From Impatiens glandulifera (taxonomy: Eukaryota > Streptophyta > Magnoliopsida > Ericales > Balsaminaceae): 64,000 bases of DNA. Both the position numbers and the translations under genes were made by a program. Numbering within the stretch: the stretch's first letter is position 1; every line of letters begins with the position of its first letter. The notes below the pieces were generated by a model, which saw only the letters and a program-made list of their open reading frames with translations, ran no database searches and was not told where the DNA came from. The stretch covers positions 31,710,439 to 31,774,438 of the forward strand of contig NC_061868.1 in NCBI RefSeq assembly GCF_907164915.1. The letters run 5' to 3'. Below are positions 24,138 through 36,935 of this stretch, piece by piece.

Positions 24138-24469
24138 GGTGTGTTTGGATGAGTAGAATTAGAATTCTAATTTCACAAGAATTGACATTGAATTACAATT
24201 CAATTTCTATGTTTAGAAAAACTATAAAATTGTAATTTAATTTTAATTCTCTTGTTTAGATGAAGAAATTATTTTATAAACATAATTTTGGCAATAACTT
24301 TATATAATGCTTTTAAACAAAAATTCTAACAAGCAAATAACTCATTCAAATCATTTTCGGACAAGTAACATTTCTCTACTCATATATGAGATAAAAATAG
24401 TCTTAATAACAAAGGAAACACATTAATAGTTCACAAAATAAGAAATTTAAAATCTCATATCTTGATGAT

Positions 24470-25294
24470 CACTTCTTTATTTGTAACAAAATCCATGCAC
24501 GTCTCATACGCTCAGAGATTGTTAGAAATACCTCATTCTTCCTCTCGTTTGTTGTGAATACATCAAAAACCTGTAGAAATTGTGTCCCCTCTAAGTTTAA
24601 ATTTTTGATAGTTCATCAAAAGCTTGTTGAGCACTTGTCTTGTCAACATTGTATGCATTATCAACCACGACAGCCAACTTGGATATTGTAGTGGACATAT
24701 CATTATGACGAGTTCTCTTAGAAGGTCGTTCTACATTGGTTGATTCTTTATTTAATTTTGAACAACTCTATATATCTTCAAATATAGCTCTTGCGTCTTC
24801 ATCAGCCGTTTCAGATTCACTTACATTAGCTTTAAATAATTGACAAATCTTTTCAATTCTTAAAAAATTTACTTCTATAATGACTCGCATCTAGATGTGC
24901 CTATAAACAAATCACAAACAAAATATATATAAAAGTTTTATCTTATAAGGATTCAAGCAACCTAAACTAATATACCTTGATATAAGTAATTGTCCAAACA
25001 TCTTCACTATCCATTTTCAAAACTTTTCTATCCTAATCCCATCTAAATCCACTAGTACCAAGCATAGCACTTATAACAGCATAATGTGTATCCCAAGTCT
25101 TAAGTCGTGATTGTATATTTTCCCTACTAAAATTAACATTAAATTGATTGTGTAATGCACTAACCGCAGAATCATATGCAACATATTTCCATCTATTAGG
25201 AGGATAATTTCCCAAAATTATGTTGCTTAAACAATTCATTTGTTAGCACATTATCCATCATTGATGTCCACTTAAGATAAGATTTAGTCTTCAT
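24470..25294 (-). pseudogene. Harbinger Myb/SANT-like DNA-binding protein relic
   Basis: The segment beginning YLKWTSMMDNVLTN, then WKYVAYDSAVSALHNQFNV, then SRLKTWDTHYAVISAMLGTS and GFRWD is the trihelix/Myb-like domain that accompanies plant Harbinger transposases and is needed for nuclear import and terminal binding. A frameshift separates the first helix from the rest (near 25230), and stops follow after GFRWD. Downstream of the domain (24600-24850) are remnants of an acidic tail. It is transcribed in the same direction as the transposase, downstream of it. Confidence 0.75.
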
Positions 25295-25479
25295 TCTCTT
25301 TATCTTTTTAAAATAGATAGTCAAAGTATGAGATTGATTAGAAAAGACACCAACAAAGATTTTATATCATTTGATAAAAGAAAATACACATCACCACAAT
25401 TATACTAGCTTAACATAAATTAAAATATGTTCAAGTATATATAAAATCACTAATAACTAAGTTCTACCACTTCTAACTT

Positions 25480-26872
25480 GATATTGGCTATACATCTCAA
25501 TTGCCATATTATCCTTAAATTTTGTCCATTGACTACCACCTTAAACATTTGTTATGACATCTTCATAGTCCACATCAAATACTTTATTTGATTGTTGTGT
25601 TAAATCACAATCAACTTCATGCAACAAGGGATAATCCATTTCTCTTGCAATCTCACATATGTAGTTATGAAGAACACACCAAACATTAATAATACGAATA
25701 TGTCATTCAAGTAAATTAATTATTGAGACAAATATTTGTGTATCTATGTCAAAATAATAATAGAACCAATTCCTATAATTATGTTATAAAAATTCACATG
25801 TGTATTAGTACCAAAAAATGGTGGTTAATGAAGTATTGTCCATTGTTTTTTCAGCAATCCAAATGTTCTCTCCACTAAATTTCTTGCTAAAAAGTGTTAT
25901 ATGTTAAATAATTCATTGTAGTTAGAAAGACGATTATCATGACTCGACCATTCATTTAGGTGATAACGAGTAAAACGATAAGGAGCTAAAAAAACTGGAG
26001 TATTTGCATATCCATCTTGAATTATATAATAACTTCCTAAATAAAATTCAAATTTATTAGTATGTTCTCAATGCTAATAATATAAATATAATATAAAAAC
26101 AGTATCAGTCGGCACAAGAAATGAATTTTTTCTCTCACTAATGCACTTCGTAAAACTTTTGAATCTGATGATGAATATTCTCATCTAGGAAGAACATAAA
26201 GAAATTTTAAACTTTTTCTATCACTGTATCACATACTACCTTGATCCTTAAGTGAAATACTCATCTCAACATGTGTTCCATCCAAAGTTCCACGGTAATC
26301 CTAAAAATTTTATCAACAAATTATATAATTTCTAAAATATTCTACAAATATATGCCAAACTTAATTTTGGTACTAACCTTGAACCACCTCCGTTCATGAT
26401 CATTCTCATCAACATTCTCAACTTGATTAGGTAATCTTATAAAATTCTTATGTAAACTTAGACCAATCGTAGTACTTCATGAAAGTGCCTACTAATTGTC
26501 TCTAATGAACGAATATAGATATCTCTAAGTATCCGAAGTTTTACTCCGTTTCCTAGTACAAGTAAGGACATTGCTACATATTTTTCAATGGTCACATTGT
26601 TACTATCATGTAATCCCTTTTCATGCAACAATTCAAAAAAAAATAGTAAAACATTATTTTGTGAATCGTAATAAGTCAAAGAAAGTCTTGTCTTTCTCTC
26701 CATGTAATCTTTTTAACAATCTTTTTCTTAATAAAATATTTTCCTCAATGTCATATTGTGGAACTCTTGGTATAGGTTATTCTTGTAACCAATCCACAAT
26801 TGCAATAGTGGTTTGAGTTATCACATTAAGAAATAATCTTTTTTTTACTTGTACTAAATTTTTATCATCCAT
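25480..26872 (-). pseudogene. Harbinger (HARBI1-like) DDE transposase relic
   Basis: A likely start is ATG at 26870-26872 (MDDKNLVQ). An N-terminal helical region with ERKTRLSLTYYDSQ (26640-26700) is followed by IEKYVAMSLLVLGNG. The first catalytic block is DYRGTLDGTHVEMS near 26260-26300, containing the first Asp of the DDE triad. The second is YYIIQDGYANTPVF and LAPYRFTRYHLNEW near 25950-26035. The third is ELFNI with ARNLVERTFGLLKKQW near 25855-25920, containing the final Glu. Several stops and frameshifts break it. The order and spacing match PIF/Harbinger nucleases. It lies upstream of the Myb-like partner. Confidence 0.82.
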
Positions 26873-27143
26873 TAATAATAAGATATTATTCTGAAAAAAA
26901 AATATATAAAATTAAATAAAATTTAGATGCACTAGATTGACATGTAGTTGGATTAATAATTTATCATAGATGTGAAGAAAATAAATTCTCATGTATAGAT
27001 AATAGATATAAGACAAATGAAAATATAAGAAAGTTTTAAACACTATTAAAAACGTCAATAATTAATTTTGTTATGATTTTTAAAATTATTATAATTATAT
27101 TATATAATGACATTATTGGAGTAAACTAACAACTTACTATTAG

Positions 27144-27175
27144 TTTGAACAAAAAAAAAAAAAAAAAAAAAAAAA
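27144..27175. repeat. Poly(A) tract
   Basis: A nearly pure run of about 25 A residues on the + strand inside the Harbinger element, next to AT-rich DNA. It may mark the tail of an eroded retro-inserted sequence. Confidence 0.6.
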
Positions 27176-27316
27176 GTAGATTCTATTCTTAATTTCAAAT
27201 TAAATGTATATTTATAGTTCTTATATATTACTTTTAAAAACAGAAATGTCATTAATTACCGTAACATTAAAGTAACTCATAATAGCAGTAGTAAAGAAAT
27301 ATCACTACACCCCCAC

Positions 27317-27453
27317 TAAGGTAGATCAGTGGTAATAGTCGGCTTAAAAGACCAAAATGTTACGAGTTTGATTACATCTGAAATCGCTTTGAGTTTAAGA
27401 AGGGGGTCATGACTGTAGGTGTCATGCTAATTCTCTTTTAATTCAAAAAAAAA
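27317..27453 (+). repeat. tRNA-derived SINE copy 2 (best preserved)
   Basis: AGGTAGATCAGTGGTAATAG has the form of a pol III A box and CGAGTTTGATTACA that of a B box, about 30 bases apart. The body continues through AGTCGGCTTA, GACCAAAATGT, AAGGGGGTCATG and GTGTCATGCT to TTCTCTTTTAATTC and an A tail. It is homologous to 22466-22615 (opposite strand) and to the fragment at 61575-61622. It is nested in the Harbinger element, so it arrived after it. Confidence 0.75.
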
Positions 27454-28014
27454 ACATCATTACATAATGAAAAAAATCAAAAAAACAAACAATTAACAAT
27501 ATTCAAGTTACCTTAAGCACTAAAAATAAATCCAAAGCATTAATAAAAATCAAGATCGAGTCTCATCTAAATTATTATTTCTTGTACTTAAGAGTTTGTT
27601 TATAAATGTTTTTCAATTTTCTTTGATAGTAAAAATATAACTGGATTGGGAAGGAACGTTGATTATCAATTTTGTGTGAAATGTTCATTTTTAAATGTTA
27701 AAATTGGTTTTAATTTTAAATAATTTCATATTTTCTGAGTGTTGTCAAAATAAAATAAAATGGGTTAACTAGCTACTTTGATATTTAAGTCTTTTAATTT
27801 CAGTTTTTGATTATATTGTAAATCAAAAGATATAATTTTAATTTGAAAAACATTGGAATCATCTCAAATAGGGCATAGAATATTTCACATTATTTAAGTA
27901 AAATAGATAAAAACATATTTGTCCACCATTTATATGTATAAAATAACATAATGTTAATTTTTTTTTAATGTTGTAGCGATTTTTTTAACATCTTCATAAC
28001 CCATCCAAACGAAA

Positions 28015-30697
28015 ATAATTTTAATAAATATATATTAGTGTCAGGAAAATAACAACAAGACCGATTATCGGCGCTAATTTGGGATATAGTCATGTTATTA
28101 TATTCATTAAATTAACATTTTTTATTCAATAGTGATAAATAATTCTAACATCACTAATTCAAACATTAATTTTAGAGAATATTTATCAAAATGTAGACAC
28201 GTGACGATTAATAAGAACTAGCAAGTCCACTTAGGCAATTGCTGTGCTAATTTAAGAGAGAGCAACAATTTGTTTTCTCATAGTTATTTATTGTGGTACA
28301 ATAGTGACAGATAATTGAACTGTAGCTAATAGTGGAACATTTGAATCATGAACTATTTACTATTTAAGGCCGAACTTGAGTTGTATTTATCAAATGGGGT
28401 CGAACATTGAAATTGTCCTATCGTTCTAACTATTATAATTTTAGTTATTTCAGATTTTTTTTTACAAGCGAATAAATGTTTGTCTTCTAAATTTAAAATA
28501 ATAGTTTCTTTTTCTTAATTAATTTATCACATTTTAAAACTAAATAGCAATTCTCTTTTTTTTTCAATATATTATCACACATTTCTTAAAGCATTCAAAT
28601 CGAATTCAACATATTTGAACACATATATCTCGAAAAATACTCAATTTAAAATAATAATAATAATAATAATACACAATGTTACGTCATTATGAAGTTATTT
28701 GAAAAATAAATATAAAATATATCTATTCAAAATTTCTCAAATCATTTTTTAAATTATACATTTTTTAGTCACATAAACTCAACTTTAAAAGATTAGAATG
28801 CATAAATCTCAAAATACGAAAACAATACTCAATTTTTAAAAATTTGTCAAAAACATCTCTAAATATCATTTAATTTAAAAACGCGACAAATTAATTAGAG
28901 AAATAAAAATAATAAAATGAAAATAAGATAACACATTTGAAAAAAAAATGAAATGACTAAAAATTTGATAATTCGAGACCTATATAACACAATTCAAAGT
29001 TCGAGCTCCATCTGATATCAACGACTCAAGTTCGAGACTCAAATAACAATTGAGTCTTAAGATCAATTAGGACAAGATAGTATAAACGATGGAAAGATTA
29101 GTGTCATGTCCAATTATGTCGCTAATTAGATATAGTAACGCTTTCCAATCATTATTTTTCTATTAATATTCAATTTAGTTTTCAACGGATAGTTAATTAT
29201 ACCCTTTTATACTATTGATAATGGTTAAATTTTTTAGAAATAATCATAATGATTAAAATTATTAGCACTCCAATAACTCATCTTTGTCCACTCTCATTAA
29301 TTCATTTAGATTTTTATTAGTTTAGAATAATTAAATTTGTTTGTTTTAAGTATTCAAATTTAGGAGAAGCTAGATCCTTTGGAAAAAAAGGTCCTGGTTC
29401 TATTACATGCTGTTCTCTTGTTTGTTTTGAAATTCATATTAAGTAATCAAATTTAGGAATCCATTGGAAAAATAAGTTCATGGTTCTATTACATGTACAT
29501 GACCTGTATATATGGGTTGAGACTAAGCCTCACTACCTCTATATACTATATATAATTGTTACTCATGGGCATTGTTATATGATTTTATACAAGGCATTAA
29601 ATTAAAAAATATAAGTGGAGACTTTTCATTTTACATTCATAAAATTTCATATTTTTAAGTTTTTTTTTTATAATAGTAGATTTCTGTAATATGACTTTTT
29701 ATTTCAAATATATCTATAACTAGATAATATTTAGATATGAACTTTATAATATATAATAAATGAGTGATAAGGGAGGGAATGAAGGAACGAGGGAGAGAAC
29801 GATGTATCACCACATCAATTCTTGGAAATGGAAAAAGGGTAAGGAGAGAGAAGAGAAAGAAAATTTATTATTTTTTCAGTTAATTAAATTTTGTCACGTT
29901 ATTTCCTCTCAAATTATTTCTTCCGAATTCCCTCCCCAATTATTTCTCTAAATTTTATATATTTATAATTATATATATTATAATTACTATAATACTAGTT
30001 TTATATCATATATATTATTTTTTATATGATAATGAATATTATAAAAATATTGTGAAACAAAGTTTAAAGACAAAATTAAACGAGAAAACAAAGATAATAA
30101 GCCACTTAATGTACAAGAACATCTCTAAGAAAAACAATGCTCTGAGTAATATTATTCAGAGCTTCAGTTTAAAATAATCACTAAAAGTATTACAATTTAT
30201 TTTCAACCATTATATTTAATTTTTTAGATAAATTATTGACACACAAACTATGACTTAAATTAAACCTAATCTAACTTTTATAAAGGAAATTACCATCTTC
30301 TTATAAATTAAAAACCATTAAAAGAAACCGTTTGAATTTATGATGACATGATTTATATTTTAAAATAAATACAAGTAAACCTTGTTTGATTATTGAATTA
30401 TTTAAATAATTTGTTTTTAATTAGGTTTATAAAGAGATAAATAATTTGTGAAAATATTTAAAAATATATAATAAAAAATCTATTTTTTAATGAGAGATAA
30501 TATTTATTTTAATATTTTAATTCATAATTTAATTATAAAAGAATATTAAAAATATAATAAATTATTTTAAAATGTGTGAAATATCTAAAATTCAAATAAG
30601 GCCGTGTGTTCGGATTATGATTTAAAAAAAAAGAAAAAAATAATGATTTTTGATAATTTTGAGTAGGTAATGATTAGTTTTGATAAAAAAAAAGACT
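28015..30697. other. AT-rich intergenic stretch
   Basis: No gene recognised. An (AAT)n microsatellite lies at about 28650-28670. A purine-rich open frame at 29760-29951 is compositional and has no family resemblance. Confidence 0.45.
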
Positions 30698-31598
30698 TAG
30701 GCTTTGTTTTCTTTGGGTTTTAAAAAAATATAACCAAAATAAAAATTTTCATTTTTCAATAACTAAAATACTAAAATATCCTATATTTTAAATTATTTTT
30801 TATTTTATTTTATTTATATATATATCAATATTCTCACTTTAAGTATTTTCACCAAAAATAATCATCACCTCCTCAAAATCATTACCAATCATTATGGTCT
30901 CTTTCTAAGTTTTTTAAAAACATCAATCCCAAAATGTTTTAAAAAAGATATTGATATATATAAATAAAATAAAATAAAGAGTATTTTAATATTTTAATTA
31001 ATAAACAAGTGATCTATTGTTTTTTGAGAAATAATTAATTGAATAAGTGATTTTGTTTAAGTTATTTTAAACCCAATACAATGCATAAAACCAAAAAGTT
31101 AATATCAATAATAACTAATGGAAATGAAAGACCATAATAATAAAAGTGATGGGATTGAAGAGGGGTTGAAAAGAGATGGTTCTTAATAATTGATTGAATA
31201 AGTGATTTTGTTTAGGTTATTTTAAAACTCAAGACAATGCATAAATCAAATAGTTAGGGTTTGTTTTCCTTGGTTTTTTAAAAAACTCATTTAAAATTAA
31301 TTTTTTAATCAATTATTTCTTAATAATTAAATAATTTATTTCATTAATCAAATTACTAAAATATTTTTTATTTTAAATTATTATTTTTTATTTTATTCAT
31401 ATATCAATACTCTTTAAGTATTTTTATCAAAAATAATCATTATTTTCTCAAAATTATCATCATCATTATTTTTTTTTATTTATACATTTTTGAAAACCCC
31501 AATTCAAACTATGCTGAGTTATCAATAATAACTAATGAAAATGAAAGACCATAATAATAAAAGTGATGGGATTGAAGAGGGGTTGAAAAGAGATAGTT
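30698..31598. repeat. Tandem pair of AT-rich foldback (MITE-like) units
   Basis: The first unit (about 30698-31181) starts TTAGGCTTTGTTTTCTTTGG. Its ends fold back: the block at about 30757-30830 pairs with 30946-31012. A 79-bp segment (31103-31181) containing AAAGACCATAATAATAAAAG and GGGATTGAAGAGGGGTTGAA is repeated almost exactly at 31520-31598, ending the second, shorter unit. The second unit opens with a repeat of the first unit's outer segment (31182-31253) followed by TTAGGGTTTGTTTTCCTTGG. Confidence 0.7.
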
Positions 31599-32062
31599 GC
31601 ATATATCATCAATAAGTGGTGTCAATAGGATCCTCAGAATATCACTGATCGCTCAGGTCATTTCCTAAATATATATCAGGTCATTTCCTAAATATATAAT
31701 TATACTCTCTATCGATAACCTAGTACCAGACTACCAACACTAGTATCAATGTATCATAATAAATTCATTAAATTCGTACACTATTTAATTATTAAATTTT
31801 AAGATTATTTAGGATAGATTCATATATTTGAAATAAATATTAATATTCTTATGCAAAAAAAAAAGATAAATAGGAATTTATATTAGAATCTAAAAAATGA
31901 TTTTTCACATTTATTGAAAATAAATTATTAAAATATTATTTGTATTTAAATTAAACAAAAAAAAAATTATTAAAATAAATATTCAATCATAATATCTCAA
32001 GACATTTTTCCATTAAACTAAATAAAATAATATAATAAAACAACTCAAAAAATATCATATCA
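31599..32062. other. AT-rich stretch, no gene seen
   Basis: Contains only a short direct duplication (CAGGTCATTTCCTAAATATA) at about 31655-31700. Confidence 0.45.
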
Positions 32063-33541
32063 TCTTAGTTTATTTATAATAGTTAAGTTTTGATATGTTT
32101 GATTCAATTTATATACATATATTTATTTTTTATATTTATAATATTATTAATTAATTAATATTATATATATAATATTATATATATATATTTATTAATTTAA
32201 TTTCAAATATTAATAAATTATTTAAATTAAAACATAATATATTTGAAAATGAATTATATTAATATATTAATTTTTATAAATTTTTATTAATATATAATTT
32301 TAAATATTAATAAATAATTTAAATTAAAAAATAATATGTTTTATAATAAATGATATGAATATATTAATTTTTATAAATATATAATTTTATATATATTTAA
32401 TATAAAAATGATATAAAAATTATATAGATGTATTTAATAATATTAGATCAATTTCTTTATTCATATTATAATATTTTATAATAATTTTATTCATTCTCTC
32501 TTTTTAATAATTTTATTTATTCTTTTTCATATATTTTTAATATTTTTATATAATTATATAAAATTATTATAATAATAAAACATACATTTAAATATATTTT
32601 TATTATTAATTATTTTTAATTTATAATTATAATTTTAGAAATCAAACCAACTTTAATTAATTATCTAAAATTACATATTATAATTAAGATAAATAAATGA
32701 TAATAGAAAATTTTGAGAGAATTCTAAATGAATTGACAATTAAAAAATTATGTTAATAAAGAGGGAAAATGTAAATATATATATATATAATAATAATAAT
32801 AATAATAAATTGATTTACATTGACTATGATTAAATCACCATCGAATAATAGGTATACATGAATAAATCATCTAAATAATTTTTGAAAAAATTAAAAATAG
32901 AAAAATAGGTATATACATGAATAAATCATCAAAACATTTTTTGAAAAAATTAAAAATAGAAATGGAGAAAAAAAAGTAATGTATTTTATGAACACTGTAA
33001 CAAACAAAAATCACACATGTTTAATTAAATTTAAAAATATATATAAAAAAAAACTTATAAAAATTAATATATTTATATTATTTCTTTAAAAATAAACTAA
33101 TTTTTAGTTTAAGTAATTTATAATATGAACGAAGAAATTGATCTTAATATTATTAAATATATATATATATATATATATTATATCATATTTATATTAAATA
33201 TTTTTAAAATTATATATTTATAAAAATTAATATATTCATATTATTTATTTTAAAATATATTATTCTTTAATTTAAGTCATTTATTAATATTTAAAATTAT
33301 ATATTAACAAAAATTTATAAAAATTAATATATTAATATAATTTATTTTCTAATATACTATTTTTTAATTTTAATTATTTATTAATATTTAAAATTAAATT
33401 AATTAATATATATATATTTAACATTATATATATATATATATAATAGTCATTATTAAATAATATTATGAATATAAAAAATAAATAAATTGGTCGTATAAGT
33501 TGAATGAAACATACACAAGTTTAACGAATAAATAAGCTGAG
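32063..33541. repeat. Long imperfect inverted repeat (arms about 420 bp)
   Basis: The left arm (32063-about 32490) and right arm (about 33115-33541) are reverse complements over nearly their whole length. Matching landmarks include ATATTAATTTTTATAAATTT, TTTAATAATATTAGATCAAT and the outer TCTTAGTTTATTTAT (left) against TCTCAGCTTATTTAT (right, reversed). The spacer is about 620 bp of AT-rich DNA without coding sequence. The structure fits a non-autonomous foldback or long-TIR DNA element. Target duplications were not identified. Confidence 0.75.
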
Positions 33542-36002
33542 ATCCCGAATAGGCTGAATAAGTTAGCATCAATAATCCCGAATAGACTGAATAAGTTAGC
33601 ATCAATAAACTGAAAATAAGCTAAATTAAACTAGCTCCAGTTTTCTACTATAAAACTCAGAAAACTTCAACTAGGAATTTTTTTATAATGTTGTTATGGG
33701 TCACGTTCGTAACACTATTGTTTTAGAGATTTCACAACGTCATTTAGGACAATAATTAGTTTGTATAAGAAGTTTTATCAATGATTTAAAATATAATAAT
33801 ATATTATAAAAAAAATATAATATTATTTATATTTATTATTATATATATAATAAATTTATCACGTGACTTTATATTTGTATTTAAAAAATGAAAAGTTGAG
33901 ATATATATTTAAATTCATGTTTTACTATTACTATTATAATTTTCTATTAATATATAAAAAAAATTAGAAATAAATGAAAGATAATGAATAAAATAATTAA
34001 ATATATATAAAATATATGAGATAATGAATAAAATATTTTTAAAAAAAATATTGAATAAATGAGAGAATGAATAAAATGATTTAAAAATAATGGGATAAAT
34101 AAAAAAAAATGAATTAAAAAATTTTAAAAGTGATAAAAGAGAAAATCGCTGAAATTATAAGTTTAAACGCTGAAGATGAATGTAGATCGTAAACTTATTA
34201 TGTAAAATCACGGTATCAGTTTATAATACAATCTCCCAATCACATTGTATATTCTCTAAATCAAACAGGGCCTAAATATTTTAAAGATATATACCTCACT
34301 ATGTTTTCATGTTGCTTATTATTCAATAATGAAATTTCTTTAAGAATTGTGTTTGACAAACATTAATCTTTTGCTTAAAAAGGGCATTCTTCAAATTATA
34401 GCTTCATTATTTTTTCAGCCTTTTCATTTTGCAATCCAATTAAACAATATAAAACACTATTAAATAATGATAACTTTACCAAAAAAACAATATCATTTAT
34501 AACTCTATATTTGGAATAAAGATAAGTTTAAGAAAAAACAATATCATTCATAACTCTATATTTCTCTTTGGTTCATTAGGTTAAGAAGTAAGTTTCTGAT
34601 CCTGAATTTATACATCGATTAAAAACACATAAAATATATCATAAGTAAAAGAGAAATAAATTAGGGTTTGTAGGAAGAAGAACACCGAATTATAGTATGT
34701 AGGATTTTTTTTGTTGATCTTTGTTCTAGTAAGGCTCTCAAAAGAGAATGAACACAAAGAAAACATTCAAAACAAAGAACACAAAGAAAACATTCAAAAC
34801 AAAGAAAACTTTCAAAATGCTTGTAATTAATCCATCTCATAAGAGAATGAGTAAGAAAGCAATATCCATCATGACTCCATCATATTTAATATCTCATTTA
34901 TGAGAATACAAACTTTAGTTTTTGTTTTACATAGGTATTTAAATTTATTTGCTCCATATTCTTATTATGTATTGGGTGTATCATGGTGTATTTGCGACGA
35001 AATTTACTGACCGAATTTCGGATTAATATATAATTTGTGATGTTTTTCATTTAAATATATTTTGTTGAGTTGTGTGTCGTTAATACTTTGACGTATTATT
35101 GAGTCTATAATTTTTTTGTGATGAATTTTCCAATACAACATTTTTACGAAATTTTCTAATATATTTTTCATTACATTATTACGACATTTTTTTCCAATTG
35201 ATTGTGTTTAGTTGGTAAATATTGACGACAATTTTGTGACAATAATTATGACAAAACTTTTAAGAAATTAGCTACAGAATAATAATTTTGTAATTATTAT
35301 TTTTGACATTAACTCTTAATATTATTAATATCCGTTGCAAATTTTAATTGTTTACATATTTTAAAATTTTAATTAATTTTATCTAATTAATTTTATATTT
35401 TAAAAAATACAATAAAACTAACTATAAAATATATATAAAACGAAATAGCATAATCAATCCTTCATTATTATAAAATATATTCAAAATATACATAAAACAA
35501 AATAGCATAATTAATTATGTATAGTCACAAACTACATTTATATTAAACTTTAAACACTAAATCATTAAAGCTAAAAATTATTTTTATAAATTTATATATT
35601 AAATTATATTATTGAAACTACTAATAATACTAACGCAATACATAGCGTATTGATTTTTAAACACCAAGTATATTAACGCGATAGAACAAAATACAAAGCT
35701 ACAATCAATTTAATTTAAATTCAAAATTAATTATAAAGACTCTAATATTACCTCCAATTCAACACCAATTAATAACACAAAATGAAAACAATAAACAAAT
35801 AAGATAAAATAAATCAATATAGTATTTTAAGTTTATATTAGCATTCTTTATGTTATAATATATATTTGAACCTATTCCCTATTCCCCCAATATTCATTTC
35901 AATTCAATATAATATAGTGATGTTTTTGAAAAAAATTGTAACTGAAACTTTAGGATAACACTACCAATTATAATATTAATTACAATTATACTTCTACTAA
36001 TA
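33542..36002. other. AT-rich stretch with an element end and a short tandem repeat
   Basis: A terminus resembling AGGCCCTGTTTGATTTAGAG (minus strand, ending at 34273) looks like the right end of a small DNA element. About three units on ACAAAGAAAACATTCAAA occur at 34752-34815. No gene was recognised. Confidence 0.5.
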
Positions 36003-36935
36003 TATACTAGGAATATCCTCGTACGATGCACACAGATAAAAATATATTTGTTATAACGTCCTGCGTTTATCAAATTTGGTGTTAAATTTAAAATATAAAG
36101 TGTTATTAGCCTAATTGGTTAAAGAGTTGTACTTGTTTTGTTAGATTGCGAGTTCGAAACATGTTTATAACATTTTTAATTTTATTTTTAACCGTTTTAA
36201 GTTTATGGGCGGGTTAAAACTAGAATCCGACCCAAATACCTATTTAATATCACATTTATATTCAAATTAACCACAGCTCTCGACCCGGTAATCCGGACAC
36301 TTTAAATTAAAATGAAGCATCATTATATATATATAGATTAGTTAGTTAAAAATGTTCCGCGTTCATCAAATTTGGTGTTGAACTTAAAATATAAAGTGTT
36401 ATTAGCCTAGTTGGTTAAAAAGTTGTATTTGTTTTGTTATGTTGCGAGTTAGAAACATACCTATAACATTTTTAATTTTATTTTTAACCGTTTTAAGTTT
36501 ATGGGCGGGTTAACCTAGAATCCGACCCAAGTATTCATTTACTCTCACATATATATCCAAATTAACCAGATCTCTTGAACCGACAATCCGGACACTTTCA
36601 AAATTAAGAATTATACATATATATACATTAGTTAGTTAAAAATGTCATGCGTTCTTCAAATATTGTGTTGAACTTAAAATATAAAGTATTATTAACTTAG
36701 TTGGTTAAAGAGTTGTACTTGTTTTTGTTAGGTTGTGAGTTCAAAACATACTTATAGCATTTTTAATTTTATTTTTAACTGTTTTAAGTTTATGAGCGGG
36801 TCAACCAAGAATCCGACCCAAGTATTCATTTACTCTCACATATATATCCAAATTAACCACAGCTCTCGACCCGATAATTCGAACACTTTCAAAATTAAGG
36901 ATCATTATATATATATATATATATATATAGATTAG
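36003..36935 (-). mobile_element. Helitron-like non-autonomous element with three tandem tRNA-like units
   Basis: Three units of about 300 bp (about 36045-36340, 36345-36635 and 36640-36930) repeat the order: GCGTTCATCAAATTTGGTGT, a box-A-like TAGCCTAGTTGGTTAAA, a box-B-like GCGAGTTCGAAAC, AATTTTATTTTTAACCG, TTTATGGGCGGGT, AATCCGACCCAAGTA, AATCCGGACACTTT and ATCATTATATATATA. On the minus strand the block ends with an imperfect GTGCATCGTAC hairpin followed by TATTCCTAGTA. A GC hairpin a few bases before CTAG is how many plant Helitrons end. No Rep/helicase gene is present. The Helitron assignment is inference; the tandem structure is directly visible. Confidence 0.6.

Larger units (their letters stand above)
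24138..28014 (-). mobile_element. Decayed PIF/Harbinger element
   Basis: The left end GGTGTGTTTGGATGAG (24138) and right end CCCATCCAAACGAAAA (to about 28014) are imperfect inverted repeats with the TGTTTGGATG core of PIF/Harbinger termini. TAA on both sides is a plausible 3-bp target duplication. Inside, on the minus strand, are the two genes of such elements: a DDE transposase relic and a Myb/SANT-like DNA-binding protein relic. A SINE is nested at 27317-27453. Exact ends are approximate because the repeats are diverged. Confidence 0.65.

Noticed and set aside
29760..29951. 63-codon frame with a Glu/Arg-rich start
   Set aside because: It is a purine-rich patch in AT-rich DNA without family resemblance or splice context.
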